DNA of 64,000 bases from Fibrobacter sp. UWEL (GTDB lineage Bacteria; Fibrobacterota; Fibrobacteria; Fibrobacterales; Fibrobacteraceae). Each line of letters opens with the position of its first letter. Positions within the stretch are counted from its first letter, which is position 1. The position numbers were made by a program, and so were the translations under genes. The stretch is from positions 96,190 to 160,189 of the forward strand of contig NZ_FRBE01000007.1 in NCBI RefSeq assembly GCF_900142535.1, read 5' to 3'. Below the pieces are notes generated by a model. That model was not told the origin of the DNA and searched no databases. It worked only from the letters and a program-made list of their open reading frames with translations. Below are positions 27,404 to 36,391 of the stretch, in pieces.

Positions 27404-30283
27404 TTATCGATCCGTGCGGTTCACTTTCGCAGTCTTGTTCATCATTCGGCCATTGTTCATTCCGCGAACATTCACCAGATAAACGCCATTGCCGAAAGAT
27501 TCAAGATTTACCATGGCGTTTCCGCTAGCAGAAACAACGGATTTCTGAGTCATCAAGTGTTTGCCGCTAAGATCTGTAACCGTAATAGTCGCGTTTTGCG
27601 GAATGCCCGCTAAATGTACCATATTGTTCTGGATGGAAATGCGGAAGTTTCCTACGGAGGGATGCTGAACAAAGCCCGCGGGAGTTTCCGGTTCAGGATT
27701 ATCGTTTACTTCCTCAGAAGAACTTGAAGACACTTCGGCGGGCTCAGTGACCTGAGAAGATGTTGTGACGGCAAGGCCCTGAGTCACGCCGATCATGCGG
27801 CTGAAGGAATCTCCAGCATTGTCCTTCATAGTAAAGGTGATGTAGCCTGCGCCAGCAAAGTTGTCGGACAGCTTTACAGTCAGCTTGGAGCCGCTTACAG
27901 TTGCAGTGACGCCGCTGGGAACGTTAGAAACGCTGTAGGTTCCGTTGTCGTAGCCCTTGGTAAACTGAGAAAGATCGATGGTCTGGGTTTCGCCCTTTTC
28001 AAAAGTAAAGTGGGCACGGGCCATCCATTCCAAATAGCGTTCCAGTTCCGTCCAGCCGTCGCCAAGACGATCCTTGTTAGCGTCGCTAAAGTCACCGCTC
28101 TTGGATTTTGCGTTGTAGCCGTACATATTCTCCCACCAATCCGGAAGGCCATCCAAGTCAGAATCGTAATCATCCGCCCAGCTGGTAGAAGGATAATTCT
28201 CGTAGCCGCCCACATCAGATTCGCGGTCAGGAATTCCCGGCAGATTGCCCACGGAACCTGTATACTTGTAGGTACCGGTCTTTACTTCATTAATCACGCG
28301 AGCGTCATGATCATCCAGCACAGGCATGCGCTGGCCCACATCGCTAAGCACATCCTTATAGGCGGCCTTTGCACTCTGGATATTTGCGTAAGAAGCGAAG
28401 AAGGGCTTAGAATTCCAAACGTCCCAATCTAGGGTCTGGCCATTGCTCAATGTGTAGCGACGACCGCAGTTATCGTTGGTACCATCGCAGGTGAAAGAAC
28501 CATTCTTTGCCTGAAGAATATTGTTGTGATAGTAATAAGCCTGAGAGCCTTTACCCGTGCCTTCCAAATCTGCGCTGAGGGTAATATCCGTAAGCTTTGT
28601 TGCAGGACCAATCTTATAGTAATTGCCGACGAAGTTCACTTCGTGAGCGCCGCCATCTGTAACGCGGGAATACCAGTTATAGACAACGTTGTTGAAAATG
28701 TCAAGGCGACCTGCGTAATAGCCATTGCCGTCAAGGCCACCGCCCATACTCCAGTTACGGCCAGCATTATGGGCCAGCAAGTTGTGGTGGAAGCTGCCAA
28801 TGTCACCGCCGATAGTTGCAGCGTATCCATGGCCTGTACCAGTAGGATAATTCTGATGGTCGGCGATGTTCAATGCTTCAGAAATCAGGGCGCGTTGCAA
28901 AGTCAAATTCTTACCACCGCGGCTGCTGAAGGATTCATCGATAGTCCAGCTGATACTTGCATGATCAAGAATGCTGTGGTCACCGCCGGTTAGGCCCATG
29001 CCATCGTTGGTAGGTCCGTAACCCAAACGCAAACGCAGGAATCGAGCCACAAGATCATGGCCGGTAAAACCAATGGGGTATCCCTTGAAGGTAATGCCCT
29101 TGCCGGGAGCCGTCTGGCCCGCAATTGTGGTATAAGGATTATTGCAGAACAACTTTGATTTTAACGTAATAACGCCAGACACCTTAAACACGATTGTACG
29201 AGGGCCAATATCTGCAGTACATGCCTCACGGAAAGAGCCTGCACCGTCATCATTCAGGTTGGTCACATACACCACCTTGCCGCCGCGGCCACCAACAGCT
29301 GTACGGCCGTAGCCTTCAGCATCAGCAAAAGCCAGACGGCCAATACGGAATTTCCACACATCACCCTTGGTTACAGTACCATTGGCGTCCACTTCGTCAA
29401 CGCGCCAGTAGTAGCTAGAAAGAGCGTAGGCATCCTTCAGGTTGTAAGTTGTTGCAGTCTGTTCGCCCTTGTATTCTGCGCTCTTAGACGTTGCAGAAAG
29501 AACGGATGCGGAATCCGTGCCCAAATAAACCTGATGTTTCTTGGCATTGCTGGCGGCCGTCCAGGAGAGAGTCAAGTTGCCGTTATCGTGTGCGGCATGA
29601 TCATCCAAATCAGAGGGAGAAGGGCTAGATGCCTGCGCGGCGGAGTTTGCCACATTCAAGGCGAAGCCGTTCAGAGTCACATTGCGGAAAGTTGCAGAAG
29701 ATGTGCTGGGCACGAACTTCACCGTAGCAGTACCTGCGCTGCCCACCGTGAAGGTCACATAAGCTGTAGTCGCAGCCTCTGTAGAAAGGGCACGATTAGA
29801 AGGCTTTACCGTGGTGACCTTGGTGCCATTTGCATAGACATCTACATCGCTGTAGGTGTAAGCTTCCGGGGCATCCACATTGTTCAAGTATGCGAGAAGA
29901 GAGTGAGTTCCTGCGGACAAGCCGGAGAAAGTCAAACTGATTTCGCCACCGGAATTGCCACCATCCACTATAATGCCATCGCCAACCAGCTTTGCATAGT
30001 TAGGCGACTGTACAGAAACCTTGTACCAGTTAGTTTTAAGTGCAGAACCAGCGCTGCCCTTTGCCACAGTAATCTTGACGCCACTTAAAGTGGTATCCTT
30101 GGAAGAAACACCCGTTACCACCCAAGGCACATAATTCGCTTCAGAAACTTCGGCGCTGCTTCGACCGCTCTGGTCAAAATCCACTTTAATTGTAGGCGAT
30201 GCGGCAAAAGCGGAAATCGCCCCGCAAGCCAAAGCGGCAACCGCCAACTGAACCTTTTTATACTGACTTTCCAAACCATACAT
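27404..30283 (-). CDS. Secreted modular pectate lyase (PL1-like), large
   Basis: Predicted to cleave pectate by beta-elimination outside the cell. The 959 residues are: signal peptide (about 1-28, ending SAFAAS), a beta-rich module (30-210), a fibronectin-type domain (about 220-315), a PL1-type beta-helix (318-730; YVTNLNDDGAGSFREA, IAGQTAPGKGIT, GHNLLAHNAGRN-like coils), a cadherin/Ig-like module (770-850), a serine-rich linker SSSSEE, and a C-terminal sorting domain of the type IX kind (about 875-959, ITVTDLSGKHLM). Divergent from the second lyase. RBS AAAGGA. Confidence 0.85.
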   Translation of the reverse strand: MYGLESQYKKVQLAVAALACGAISAFAASPTIKVDFDQSGRSSAEVSEANYVPWVVTGVSSKDTTLSGVKITVAKGSAGSALKTNWYKVSVQSPNYAKLVGDGIIVDGGNSGGEISLTFSGLSAGTHSLLAYLNNVDAPEAYTYSDVDVYANGTKVTTVKPSNRALSTEAATTAYVTFTVGSAGTATVKFVPSTSSATFRNVTLNGFALNVANSAAQASSPSPSDLDDHAAHDNGNLTLSWTAASNAKKHQVYLGTDSASVLSATSKSAEYKGEQTATTYNLKDAYALSSYYWRVDEVDANGTVTKGDVWKFRIGRLAFADAEGYGRTAVGGRGGKVVYVTNLNDDGAGSFREACTADIGPRTIVFKVSGVITLKSKLFCNNPYTTIAGQTAPGKGITFKGYPIGFTGHDLVARFLRLRLGYGPTNDGMGLTGGDHSILDHASISWTIDESFSSRGGKNLTLQRALISEALNIADHQNYPTGTGHGYAATIGGDIGSFHHNLLAHNAGRNWSMGGGLDGNGYYAGRLDIFNNVVYNWYSRVTDGGAHEVNFVGNYYKIGPATKLTDITLSADLEGTGKGSQAYYYHNNILQAKNGSFTCDGTNDNCGRRYTLSNGQTLDWDVWNSKPFFASYANIQSAKAAYKDVLSDVGQRMPVLDDHDARVINEVKTGTYKYTGSVGNLPGIPDRESDVGGYENYPSTSWADDYDSDLDGLPDWWENMYGYNAKSKSGDFSDANKDRLGDGWTELERYLEWMARAHFTFEKGETQTIDLSQFTKGYDNGTYSVSNVPSGVTATVSGSKLTVKLSDNFAGAGYITFTMKDNAGDSFSRMIGVTQGLAVTTSSQVTEPAEVSSSSSEEVNDNPEPETPAGFVQHPSVGNFRISIQNNMVHLAGIPQNATITVTDLSGKHLMTQKSVVSASGNAMVNLESFGNGVYLVNVRGMNNGRMMNKTAKVNRTDR

Positions 30284-30379
30284 ATCTCATTCCTTTGAAC
30301 GATTCTTCACCAAACGAACCTTTCATCCATAAAGATATCTCCGATAGGGGCTTTATCGCACCCCTCACAGACACAAAGA

Positions 30380-30411
30380 GTTGTCCGCAGACTACGTTGT
30401 CCATAGACTAC
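30380..30411. promoter_or_regulatory. Two tandem 16-bp palindromes between divergent pectate lyase genes
   Basis: GTTGTC-CGCA-GACTAC at 30380-30395 is directly followed by GTTGTC-CATA-GACTAC at 30396-30411. The half-sites form an imperfect inverted repeat. A third exact copy of both arms lies at 32129-32144 before the third lyase gene. This is a candidate operator of a pectin regulon. Confidence 0.6.
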
Positions 30412-30512
30412 AAGGATTTATGGAGGATATGTGAAAAACGGGATTTTTCGCTTAAATTTTGGACATCAAACGGTTTGAGTACCGAAAAATGTTTGGATAA
30501 AAGGATTGGATT

Positions 30513-32102
30513 ATGGATTTCAAAAAAATCATCTTCGTTTTGGGATGTACGGCAGCCGGCCTCTTCGCCGCCACAAACTACGACATCCACGGCACCGTAA
30601 AATCCGCTAAAGACAACAAGCCCATTCAAGGGGCCATCGCCACATTACTCCAGCACCATGTAGCCGACACCACCGATGCAGACGGCACTTTCCTTTTGCA
30701 AAGCCTTGATTTTGACCCCGCAGATTCAAGCGCTAGTGTTATAGACACAGCCAAGACAGACACGTCAACCGCAGTCGACACATCCACATCGGCGATCAGA
30801 ACATCCCTAAACAATCAGTATTCTTATAAAAATGGCTTAGAAAATCCCAAATTTTTCAGCCTCAACGGACGTCAAATTTCTGGCAATCTTTTTACCCGAA
30901 ATACAAACATTTATTACACCCGCAATTTCGGCGCAAGCGTTCAGTTGTCCGCAAAATCCACTCGCAGTTTGAAAAAGGAATCCGCTGAAATTTTCGACAC
31001 CCTGCAAGTAGAAGCAGCCGGACACATCACCCAGAAAATTGCATTGTCCAGCAACACTCAAGAATTGAACATCAAGCTAGACACCATTCCCGCAGAACCT
31101 TCTAAGGAAACAAAGCCCGCGCTCATCGCCGATGGTTACGCCAGTCTTAACGGCGGCACCACAGGCGGTGCCGGGGGTGACACGGTCACCGTCACCACAT
31201 ACGCACAGTTCAAGGCAGCCATCCAGACAGACGATCCTAAAGTTGTAATTGTCAAAGGCACCATCAAGACTACCGACGGCGACGGCTACGGTTTACCCAT
31301 CTACAGCAACACCACCATTATGGGGGCAGACAGTTCCGCCACTATTTACGGCGGCCTCGTTGTAAACGGCAAGAAGAACGTAATCATCTACAACATCAAC
31401 ATTCAGGGGACCTACCCCAATCCCGGTCCTAGCGACGGTATCGCCGTTAGCCACGGAGCCACCAACGTGTGGATCCATCACGTAAACATCTGGGACGCCG
31501 AAGACGGCAACCTGGACATTACCACCCAGGCAAGCTATGTGACCGTTAGCTATGTTCACTTCTGGTACACAGACCCCAATCACCCTCACCGTCTGAACGC
31601 TCTTATTGGCAGCGGCGCCAGCAACCATCCAGAAGACTTCAACACATTGAAAGTCACCTATCATCATTGCTGGTTCGGAACTCTTGTAAACGAAAGAATG
31701 CCCCGCGTCATGTACGGCAACGCCCACGTTTACAACAACTACTACACCGCTTCTGACAATCTCTATTGCGTGGGCGTAGGCTCTTACGGATCCGCCCTCA
31801 TCGAGAATAATTACTTCTATAAGGTGAACAACCCCGTCATCTTCATGTACAATGTGTACGCTTATGTCAACACGAAAAACAACGTCTACGATAACGTAAA
31901 GACCAGCAGCAACAGCAGTACCACACCCATCGAAGCAAATAATGGCGGCAAGATTTACGGCGAACGTTACATCACCACGGATCCGTACACATTACTTGAA
32001 GACCCCGCCAAGCTGGACAAGGCCCCTTACGAATACACCACGGACAAGGCCGCAGACGTGCCTAACATCGTGAAAAAGCAAGCCGGCCCCCACAACTTGT
32101 AA
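30513..32102 (+). CDS. Secreted pectate lyase (PL1) with N-terminal carboxypeptidase-regulatory-like domain
   Basis: 529 residues: signal peptide (1-20, CTAAGLFAATN), a transthyretin-like/carboxypeptidase regulatory domain (about 22-75, IHGTVKSAKDNKPIQGAIAT), a threonine/serine linker, and a pectate lyase beta-helix (about 205-500) with WIHHVNIWDAEDGNLD and the catalytic-arginine block ERMPRVMYGNAHVYNNYY. The type IX sorting domain of its neighbours is missing, so it may be released or periplasmic. AAAGG is 8 bp before the ATG. Confidence 0.85.
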   Translation: MDFKKIIFVLGCTAAGLFAATNYDIHGTVKSAKDNKPIQGAIATLLQHHVADTTDADGTFLLQSLDFDPADSSASVIDTAKTDTSTAVDTSTSAIRTSLNNQYSYKNGLENPKFFSLNGRQISGNLFTRNTNIYYTRNFGASVQLSAKSTRSLKKESAEIFDTLQVEAAGHITQKIALSSNTQELNIKLDTIPAEPSKETKPALIADGYASLNGGTTGGAGGDTVTVTTYAQFKAAIQTDDPKVVIVKGTIKTTDGDGYGLPIYSNTTIMGADSSATIYGGLVVNGKKNVIIYNINIQGTYPNPGPSDGIAVSHGATNVWIHHVNIWDAEDGNLDITTQASYVTVSYVHFWYTDPNHPHRLNALIGSGASNHPEDFNTLKVTYHHCWFGTLVNERMPRVMYGNAHVYNNYYTASDNLYCVGVGSYGSALIENNYFYKVNNPVIFMYNVYAYVNTKNNVYDNVKTSSNSSTTPIEANNGGKIYGERYITTDPYTLLEDPAKLDKAPYEYTTDKAADVPNIVKKQAGPHNL

Positions 32103-32121
32103 AAATTCATGGGGTTATTAA

Positions 32122-32164
32122 GCCCGGAGTTGTCTATAGACTACGCTAACGACAATCCGGGCAT
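32122..32164 (+). terminator. Hairpin after the second pectate lyase, containing the third palindrome
   Basis: GCCCGGAgTTGTC and GACAATCCGGGC form a long stem with one bulged base. The T-rich tail is weak (ATTTCATTTTG). The 16-bp palindrome GTTGTC-TATA-GACTAC (32129-32144) is built into its 5' arm and loop, so terminator and operator overlap. Confidence 0.5.
32129..32144. promoter_or_regulatory. Third copy of the pectinase palindrome
   Basis: GTTGTC-TATA-GACTAC, about 80 bp before the start of the third lyase gene. See 30380-30411. Confidence 0.55.
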
Positions 32165-32225
32165 TTCATTTTGAGTTATTTGAGTATATCTTTAAGATTG
32201 GGATAAAAAAAGGATGCATGGGATT

Positions 32226-34070
32226 ATGAGAAAGTCTTTTCTTTCTGTATTTTGCGCAGGTCTGTGCAGTTTTGCAATGGCAGAACCGCTTGCATTTCCT
32301 GAAGCACTAGGTTTTGGAGCCAATGTTACAGGCGGCCGCGGCGGCACCGTCTATCACGTTACCAATCTGAACGATTCCGGTACAGGATCTTTCCGCGACG
32401 CAGTCAGTGCGTCCAACAGAATCGTGGTATTTGACGTTGGCGGCATCATCAATATTAAATCCGCAGTTTCCGTCAAGAGCAACATTACCATCGCAGGGCA
32501 GACAGCTCCCGGCGAAGGCATAGCCATTCACGGCGGAAAGGTTTCTACAGGCAAACAATCTAACATCATTATTCGTTACCTGCGAATCCGCCCCGGCGAA
32601 AACACAGCCTCGGAAAAAGATGACGCACTGAACCTTTACGATTCCAAGAACATTATCGTGGACCACTGTTCCATTGAACTTGCTCCTTGGAATAATTTCG
32701 GAGGATCTTCGGATAACGCTAGCTATCGCATTACCGGCGTTACCGTGCAGAATACCCTTGTGGCAAACCCCATCGGCCAGCAGTTCGGCGCACACATTGA
32801 ATCGGTGGATGGAACCTGGGCTTGGTATTACAACGCCTTCATCAACACCCACAACAGAAACCCGCTGGACAAAATTAATGACGTTTTCGTAAACAACGTC
32901 CACTACAATTTCGAAGCGGGCTACACCACTCATACCAGCACCCACTTTAATCATGATATCGTGAACAACTATTTCGTTTACGGCCCAACAGGTAAGAACG
33001 AATGGTTCCAGGTGGATAAGAACCAGAGCATTTACGCCAGCGGAAACATGATTGACTCCAACCGCGACGGCGTTTTGAATGGCGGAGCTTCTAACATCTA
33101 CTATTACCAGGGTGAAGGCGAAGTTTTGAGCAAGCCCTGGAGCGAAGAAACCACCAAGAATCCTATTTACAGCGCAGCTACCGCCTGGCGTTACGTCAAC
33201 TCTCAAAGCGGCGTATTGCCTTACGACGACATCGATTCCCTCATTTGGTACCAGGCAAGCACCTTAGGGAAAGCAGGTGGATTAGTAAAAGCCGTAAGCG
33301 ACATGAAGCTTTCCAAAAATGACGGCTGGGGCGAAGTATTGGCAGGCGAAGCTCCCAAGGATTCCGACAAGGACGGCATTCCCGATTACTTCGAAGAAGC
33401 CATGGGCTACAATCTCTCAAAGGATGACGCCACCACCAAAGCTAGCGATGGCTACCTGTACATCGAAAAGTATTTCAACTGGCTTGGCGCCATGCATTTG
33501 ACCGCAACACAGAACAAGGCAGTGACCTACGATCTGAAAAAAATCACCTCGGGATTCCAGGACGTGTCCCCCACTTATACCGTGAAGGCTTTGGACGAAG
33601 GAACCGTCAGCGTTAACGGCAGCAAGGTCACTTACACTCCTGCCAAGAATTTCAAGGGGCTTACCGCATTCCAGTACACCGTCAAGGGAACCGACGGCAC
33701 AGAATATACAGGCCGCGTAGAAGTTCTAGTGCTGAAAGGCGAAGAAGTGCAAGACGTGCCGGCAAGTTCTTCTTCATCAGAGACTGTTGCAGAATCATCG
33801 TCCAGCCAAGTCGCACCGGAATCTTCTTCTAGCGAAAGTACCGACGCAATCGCATACAACGCAAACTTTAGCACACCCTCCTCCTACGATTTCAACAGTG
33901 GCTACCTTTACGCAGCCCGCGCGGGCTTTGCAAGAATCGCCGTCTTTGACATCACAGGAAAGCTAGTTGCAAAATTTGCAGGCAATGTCCCCGCAGGATA
34001 CACCCACCTGAATCTAAACAAGTGGAGCCTCCCTCAAGGACATTACAAGAGTGTCGTGGTAATCAAGTAA
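32226..34070 (+). CDS. Secreted pectate lyase (PL1-like) with sorting domain
   Basis: The 614-residue protein has a signal peptide MRKSFLSVFCAGLCSFAMA, a beta-helix (about 20-370; VTGGRGGTVYHVTNLNDSG, IAGQTAPGEGIAI) that resembles the catalytic region of the 27404 product, an Ig/cadherin-like module (about 430-500), serine-rich linkers (SSSSSET, ESSSSQ) and a C-terminal type IX-like sorting domain (IAVFDITGKLVAKF). ATG 32226 is preferred; the in-frame ATG at 32214 lies directly on AAAGG. Its stop is 5 bp from the convergent lysE-like gene. Confidence 0.85.
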   Translation: MRKSFLSVFCAGLCSFAMAEPLAFPEALGFGANVTGGRGGTVYHVTNLNDSGTGSFRDAVSASNRIVVFDVGGIINIKSAVSVKSNITIAGQTAPGEGIAIHGGKVSTGKQSNIIIRYLRIRPGENTASEKDDALNLYDSKNIIVDHCSIELAPWNNFGGSSDNASYRITGVTVQNTLVANPIGQQFGAHIESVDGTWAWYYNAFINTHNRNPLDKINDVFVNNVHYNFEAGYTTHTSTHFNHDIVNNYFVYGPTGKNEWFQVDKNQSIYASGNMIDSNRDGVLNGGASNIYYYQGEGEVLSKPWSEETTKNPIYSAATAWRYVNSQSGVLPYDDIDSLIWYQASTLGKAGGLVKAVSDMKLSKNDGWGEVLAGEAPKDSDKDGIPDYFEEAMGYNLSKDDATTKASDGYLYIEKYFNWLGAMHLTATQNKAVTYDLKKITSGFQDVSPTYTVKALDEGTVSVNGSKVTYTPAKNFKGLTAFQYTVKGTDGTEYTGRVEVLVLKGEEVQDVPASSSSSETVAESSSSQVAPESSSSESTDAIAYNANFSTPSSYDFNSGYLYAARAGFARIAVFDITGKLVAKFAGNVPAGYTHLNLNKWSLPQGHYKSVVVIK

Positions 34071-34075
34071 AAGCC

Positions 34076-34669
34076 TTACCCAATAGTCAAAATACTAACA
34101 GCGCACGCCACCAGAGAAATGGCCATGGCAATGCCGATGGGCTTCTGGTATTTGGAGAAAATGTCGCGGAGCTTAACGCCTGTCAAAAGCCACACCATAT
34201 TGCAGCTGGGCCCCGTAACAGAAAGGGCCAAGGAAAACAACATTACCGCCACAATGCTGCGATTATAAGGCAGCATAAAGGTGGTCTGGGCCGTAATGCC
34301 AAAGATCATAATCTTTACGTTAGTAAGCTGAATGAACAGCCCCGAAACAAAACCCTTGAAAGGCCGGGATTCTACCGCATCGTCACAGGATTCACGGAGC
34401 ATCTTATAGGCTAGCCAAAGAATGTAGGCCGCACCCACGAAAGAAAGCTTTGCAACATGTTCGTTCAAGGCCTGTCCCACAAAAAAGGCAAGCAATCCTG
34501 AACACAACATCACAATAGTATAGCCCACAAGAATGCCATACCATTGGCGAATGGCAGGAGACCTGCCGCGGCGTACAGCGGTGGCAAGGCTACTTAAATT
34601 TGCAGGTCCCGGGGTAATCCCCGAGACCAGGCAGTACAATAAAAAGGATGGAATAATTTCTACAGGCAT
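34076..34669 (-). CDS. LysE/RhtB-family exporter
   Basis: A 197-residue membrane protein with about six helices and the family N-terminus ITPGPANLSSLATAVRRGR. Relatives export amino acids such as lysine, threonine, or cysteine and O-acetylserine (EamB). It is the last gene of the sulfite reductase and sulfur-carrier operon (25 bp after the JAMM gene), so export of cysteine, homocysteine or an acetylated precursor is a reasonable inference. Confidence 0.75.
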   Translation of the reverse strand: MPVEIIPSFLLYCLVSGITPGPANLSSLATAVRRGRSPAIRQWYGILVGYTIVMLCSGLLAFFVGQALNEHVAKLSFVGAAYILWLAYKMLRESCDDAVESRPFKGFVSGLFIQLTNVKIMIFGITAQTTFMLPYNRSIVAVMLFSLALSVTGPSCNMVWLLTGVKLRDIFSKYQKPIGIAMAISLVACAVSILTIG

Positions 34670-34694
34670 TTACGTCCTGGAAAAAGCCAACTTT

Positions 34695-35105
34695 TTAAAT
34701 AATAGTCAGACCTTCGTCTGTTGCAACATCACCTTCCACATGGAAGGAACGGAACACCGGATTCTCGCGATCCATCAAGGAAAGAATCAGATAGCTTGCC
34801 TTGCTGTCGTAAGCAAGGCGCTTATCTTCGTCAGAGGGGCGAGATGGTGTTTCCGGATGAGAATGCCAGTTTCCCAGAGGAGTAAGACCGTTTGCGCGCA
34901 TATCCTTGATTGCACCCAAGTGTTCCTTAGGATCCAAGGAGAAATGTTCATTGGAATGATCGATATTGGTAAGCAAGTAAACCTTTTCGATATGCTTGTC
35001 ATTACCTTCGATACGTCCGGCAATCAGTCCGCATGCTTCTTCGGGCAGATTCTTACGGGCGTGTTCCAGAACTTTCTCATATTCAGCGTTGGGCAAAGTA
35101 ATCAT
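34695..35105 (-). CDS. JAMM metalloprotease of a ubiquitin-like sulfur carrier (HcyD/Mec type)
   Basis: The 136-residue protein has the zinc motif HXHX7SX2D as HSHPETPSRPSDED (His81, His83, Asp94) and the catalytic Glu near 23 in PEEACG. Such proteases remove C-terminal residues from ThiS-like carriers and release the amino acid made on the carrier (Mec in mycobacteria, HcyD in Wolinella). The carrier gene two positions upstream encodes an extra C-terminal cysteine, a fitting substrate. Confidence 0.85.
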   Translation of the reverse strand: MITLPNAEYEKVLEHARKNLPEEACGLIAGRIEGNDKHIEKVYLLTNIDHSNEHFSLDPKEHLGAIKDMRANGLTPLGNWHSHPETPSRPSDEDKRLAYDSKASYLILSLMDRENPVFRSFHVEGDVATDEGLTII

Positions 35106-35122
35106 TTCACCTCCAAGGGAAA

Positions 35123-35932
35123 TTAGTGCTTCATGTCGCAGACAGCCTGTTCGTAGTCAATGAGCTGAGTAATGGTGGGATGTTCACCGCAAACAGCGCA
35201 GTTCTCGGTATGAGAAGGCAGCTTCACCTTGCGGAATTCCATGGTCAGCGCATTGTAGGTCAGCAAGTAACCGGTCAACAGGTTGCCAGTACCCAGAATG
35301 TACTTCACAGCTTCCATAGCCTGGAGGCTACCGATTACACCGCCCATAGCGCCGATCACGCCAGCCTGCTTACAGGTCGGCACAGCATCCTTCGGAGGGG
35401 GTTCCTTAAAGACGCAGCGGTAGCAAGGACCCTGGCCCGGCACATAAGTCATGAGCTGGCCCTGGAAGCGGATAATACCTGCATGGGAGAAAGGCTTCTT
35501 TGCCATGACGCAAGCATCGTTGATCAGGAACTTGGCAGGGAAATTGTCAGTACCGTCGATGATAAAATCGTAGTCCTTAATCAGGTCCATGATGTTATCG
35601 CTAGTCACGAAGGTGTGATAGGTAATGACGTTTACATCCGGGTTCATTTCCTGCATAGTTTCCTTAGCAGACTGAACCTTGGGCTTGCCCACATCCTTAG
35701 TGGCGTGAATAATCTGACGCTGCAGATTGGAAAGATCCACCACGTCGGCGTCAGCGATACCGATAGTACCCACGCCAGCGGCAGCAAGATACATAGCCAC
35801 AGGAGCGCCAAGGCCGCCAGCACCGATCACCAGCACCTTTGCGTTCAGAAGTTTCTTCTGCCCCTTTGCGCCCACTTCCTTCAGGATAATGTGGCGAGAA
35901 TAGCGTTCAAGTTGTTCGTTAGTAAAAGCCAT
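35123..35932 (-). CDS. MoeB/ThiF/HcyF-type E1-like adenylyltransferase
   Basis: Activates the C-terminal glycine of a ubiquitin-like carrier by adenylation. The 269-residue protein has the Rossmann motif VIGAGGLGAPVAMYLA, DADVVDLSNLQRQ, DGTDNFPAKFLINDAC, and structural zinc cysteines CYRC and CAVCG. It has no rhodanese domain. The start codon overlaps the stop of the carrier gene (TAATG), which strongly suggests the pair work together. Confidence 0.85.
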   Translation of the reverse strand: MAFTNEQLERYSRHIILKEVGAKGQKKLLNAKVLVIGAGGLGAPVAMYLAAAGVGTIGIADADVVDLSNLQRQIIHATKDVGKPKVQSAKETMQEMNPDVNVITYHTFVTSDNIMDLIKDYDFIIDGTDNFPAKFLINDACVMAKKPFSHAGIIRFQGQLMTYVPGQGPCYRCVFKEPPPKDAVPTCKQAGVIGAMGGVIGSLQAMEAVKYILGTGNLLTGYLLTYNALTMEFRKVKLPSHTENCAVCGEHPTITQLIDYEQAVCDMKH

Positions 35933-36138
35933 TAGCAGCCACCGCCCATGAAGTAGAGGAATTCAACGGAGTCGCCATCCTTAAGGACGGTAGTATCGAA
36001 GTCAGCATTCTTGATGAATTCGTCGTTCAGAGAAACAGTCACGTAAAGCGGAGTTTCAACCTTTTCTGCTTCGATCAGCTGAGCGACGGTAAGGCCGTCA
36101 TTATATTCTTTCTTGTTTCCTGCAATGGTAAGAATCAT
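35932..36138 (-). CDS. ThiS/HcyS-like sulfur carrier with extra C-terminal cysteine
   Basis: The 68-residue ubiquitin-like protein starts MILTIAGNKKEYNDG and ends EFLYFMGGGC. ThiS-family carriers must end in Gly-Gly to be adenylated and thiocarboxylated, so the terminal cysteine blocks the protein until it is removed. In Wolinella, HcyS is made with one extra residue (alanine) that HcyD removes. A JAMM gene lies in the same operon. ATG 36138 with AAAGGTAGG upstream is used; an in-frame GTG lies three codons earlier. Confidence 0.8.
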   Translation of the reverse strand: MILTIAGNKKEYNDGLTVAQLIEAEKVETPLYVTVSLNDEFIKNADFDTTVLKDGDSVEFLYFMGGGC

Positions 36139-36139
36139 A

Positions 36140-36391
36140 TTAGTCACCTACCTTTTTAACAATCAGGGTATAGGTTTTGTCTTCGTTATCAATCAAGTCC
36201 AGAATTTCGTGGCCTTCGTCCTTAATGCTGCGAGGCACATTCTGCACCGGTTCACCATCGTTCATGCGCACTGCGAGAATCTGACCTTCGTCAAGTTCTT
36301 CCAGGGCAACCTTTGCCTTCACAAAAGTCGTGGGGCACACAACGTCAGTGATATCAATTTCGTCATCAATCTTAAAATCTTCCTTAGCCAT
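36140..36391 (-). CDS. TusA/SirA-family sulfur-transfer protein
   Basis: This 83-residue protein has the TusA motif with the persulfide cysteine, VCPTTFVKAKVAL, and the usual two-layer fold length. It lies between sulfite reductase and the ThiS-like carrier and overlaps the reductase gene by 8 bp. It may relay sulfide or persulfide sulfur from the reductase to the carrier system (inference). Confidence 0.8.
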   Translation of the reverse strand: MAKEDFKIDDEIDITDVVCPTTFVKAKVALEELDEGQILAVRMNDGEPVQNVPRSIKDEGHEILDLIDNEDKTYTLIVKKVGD

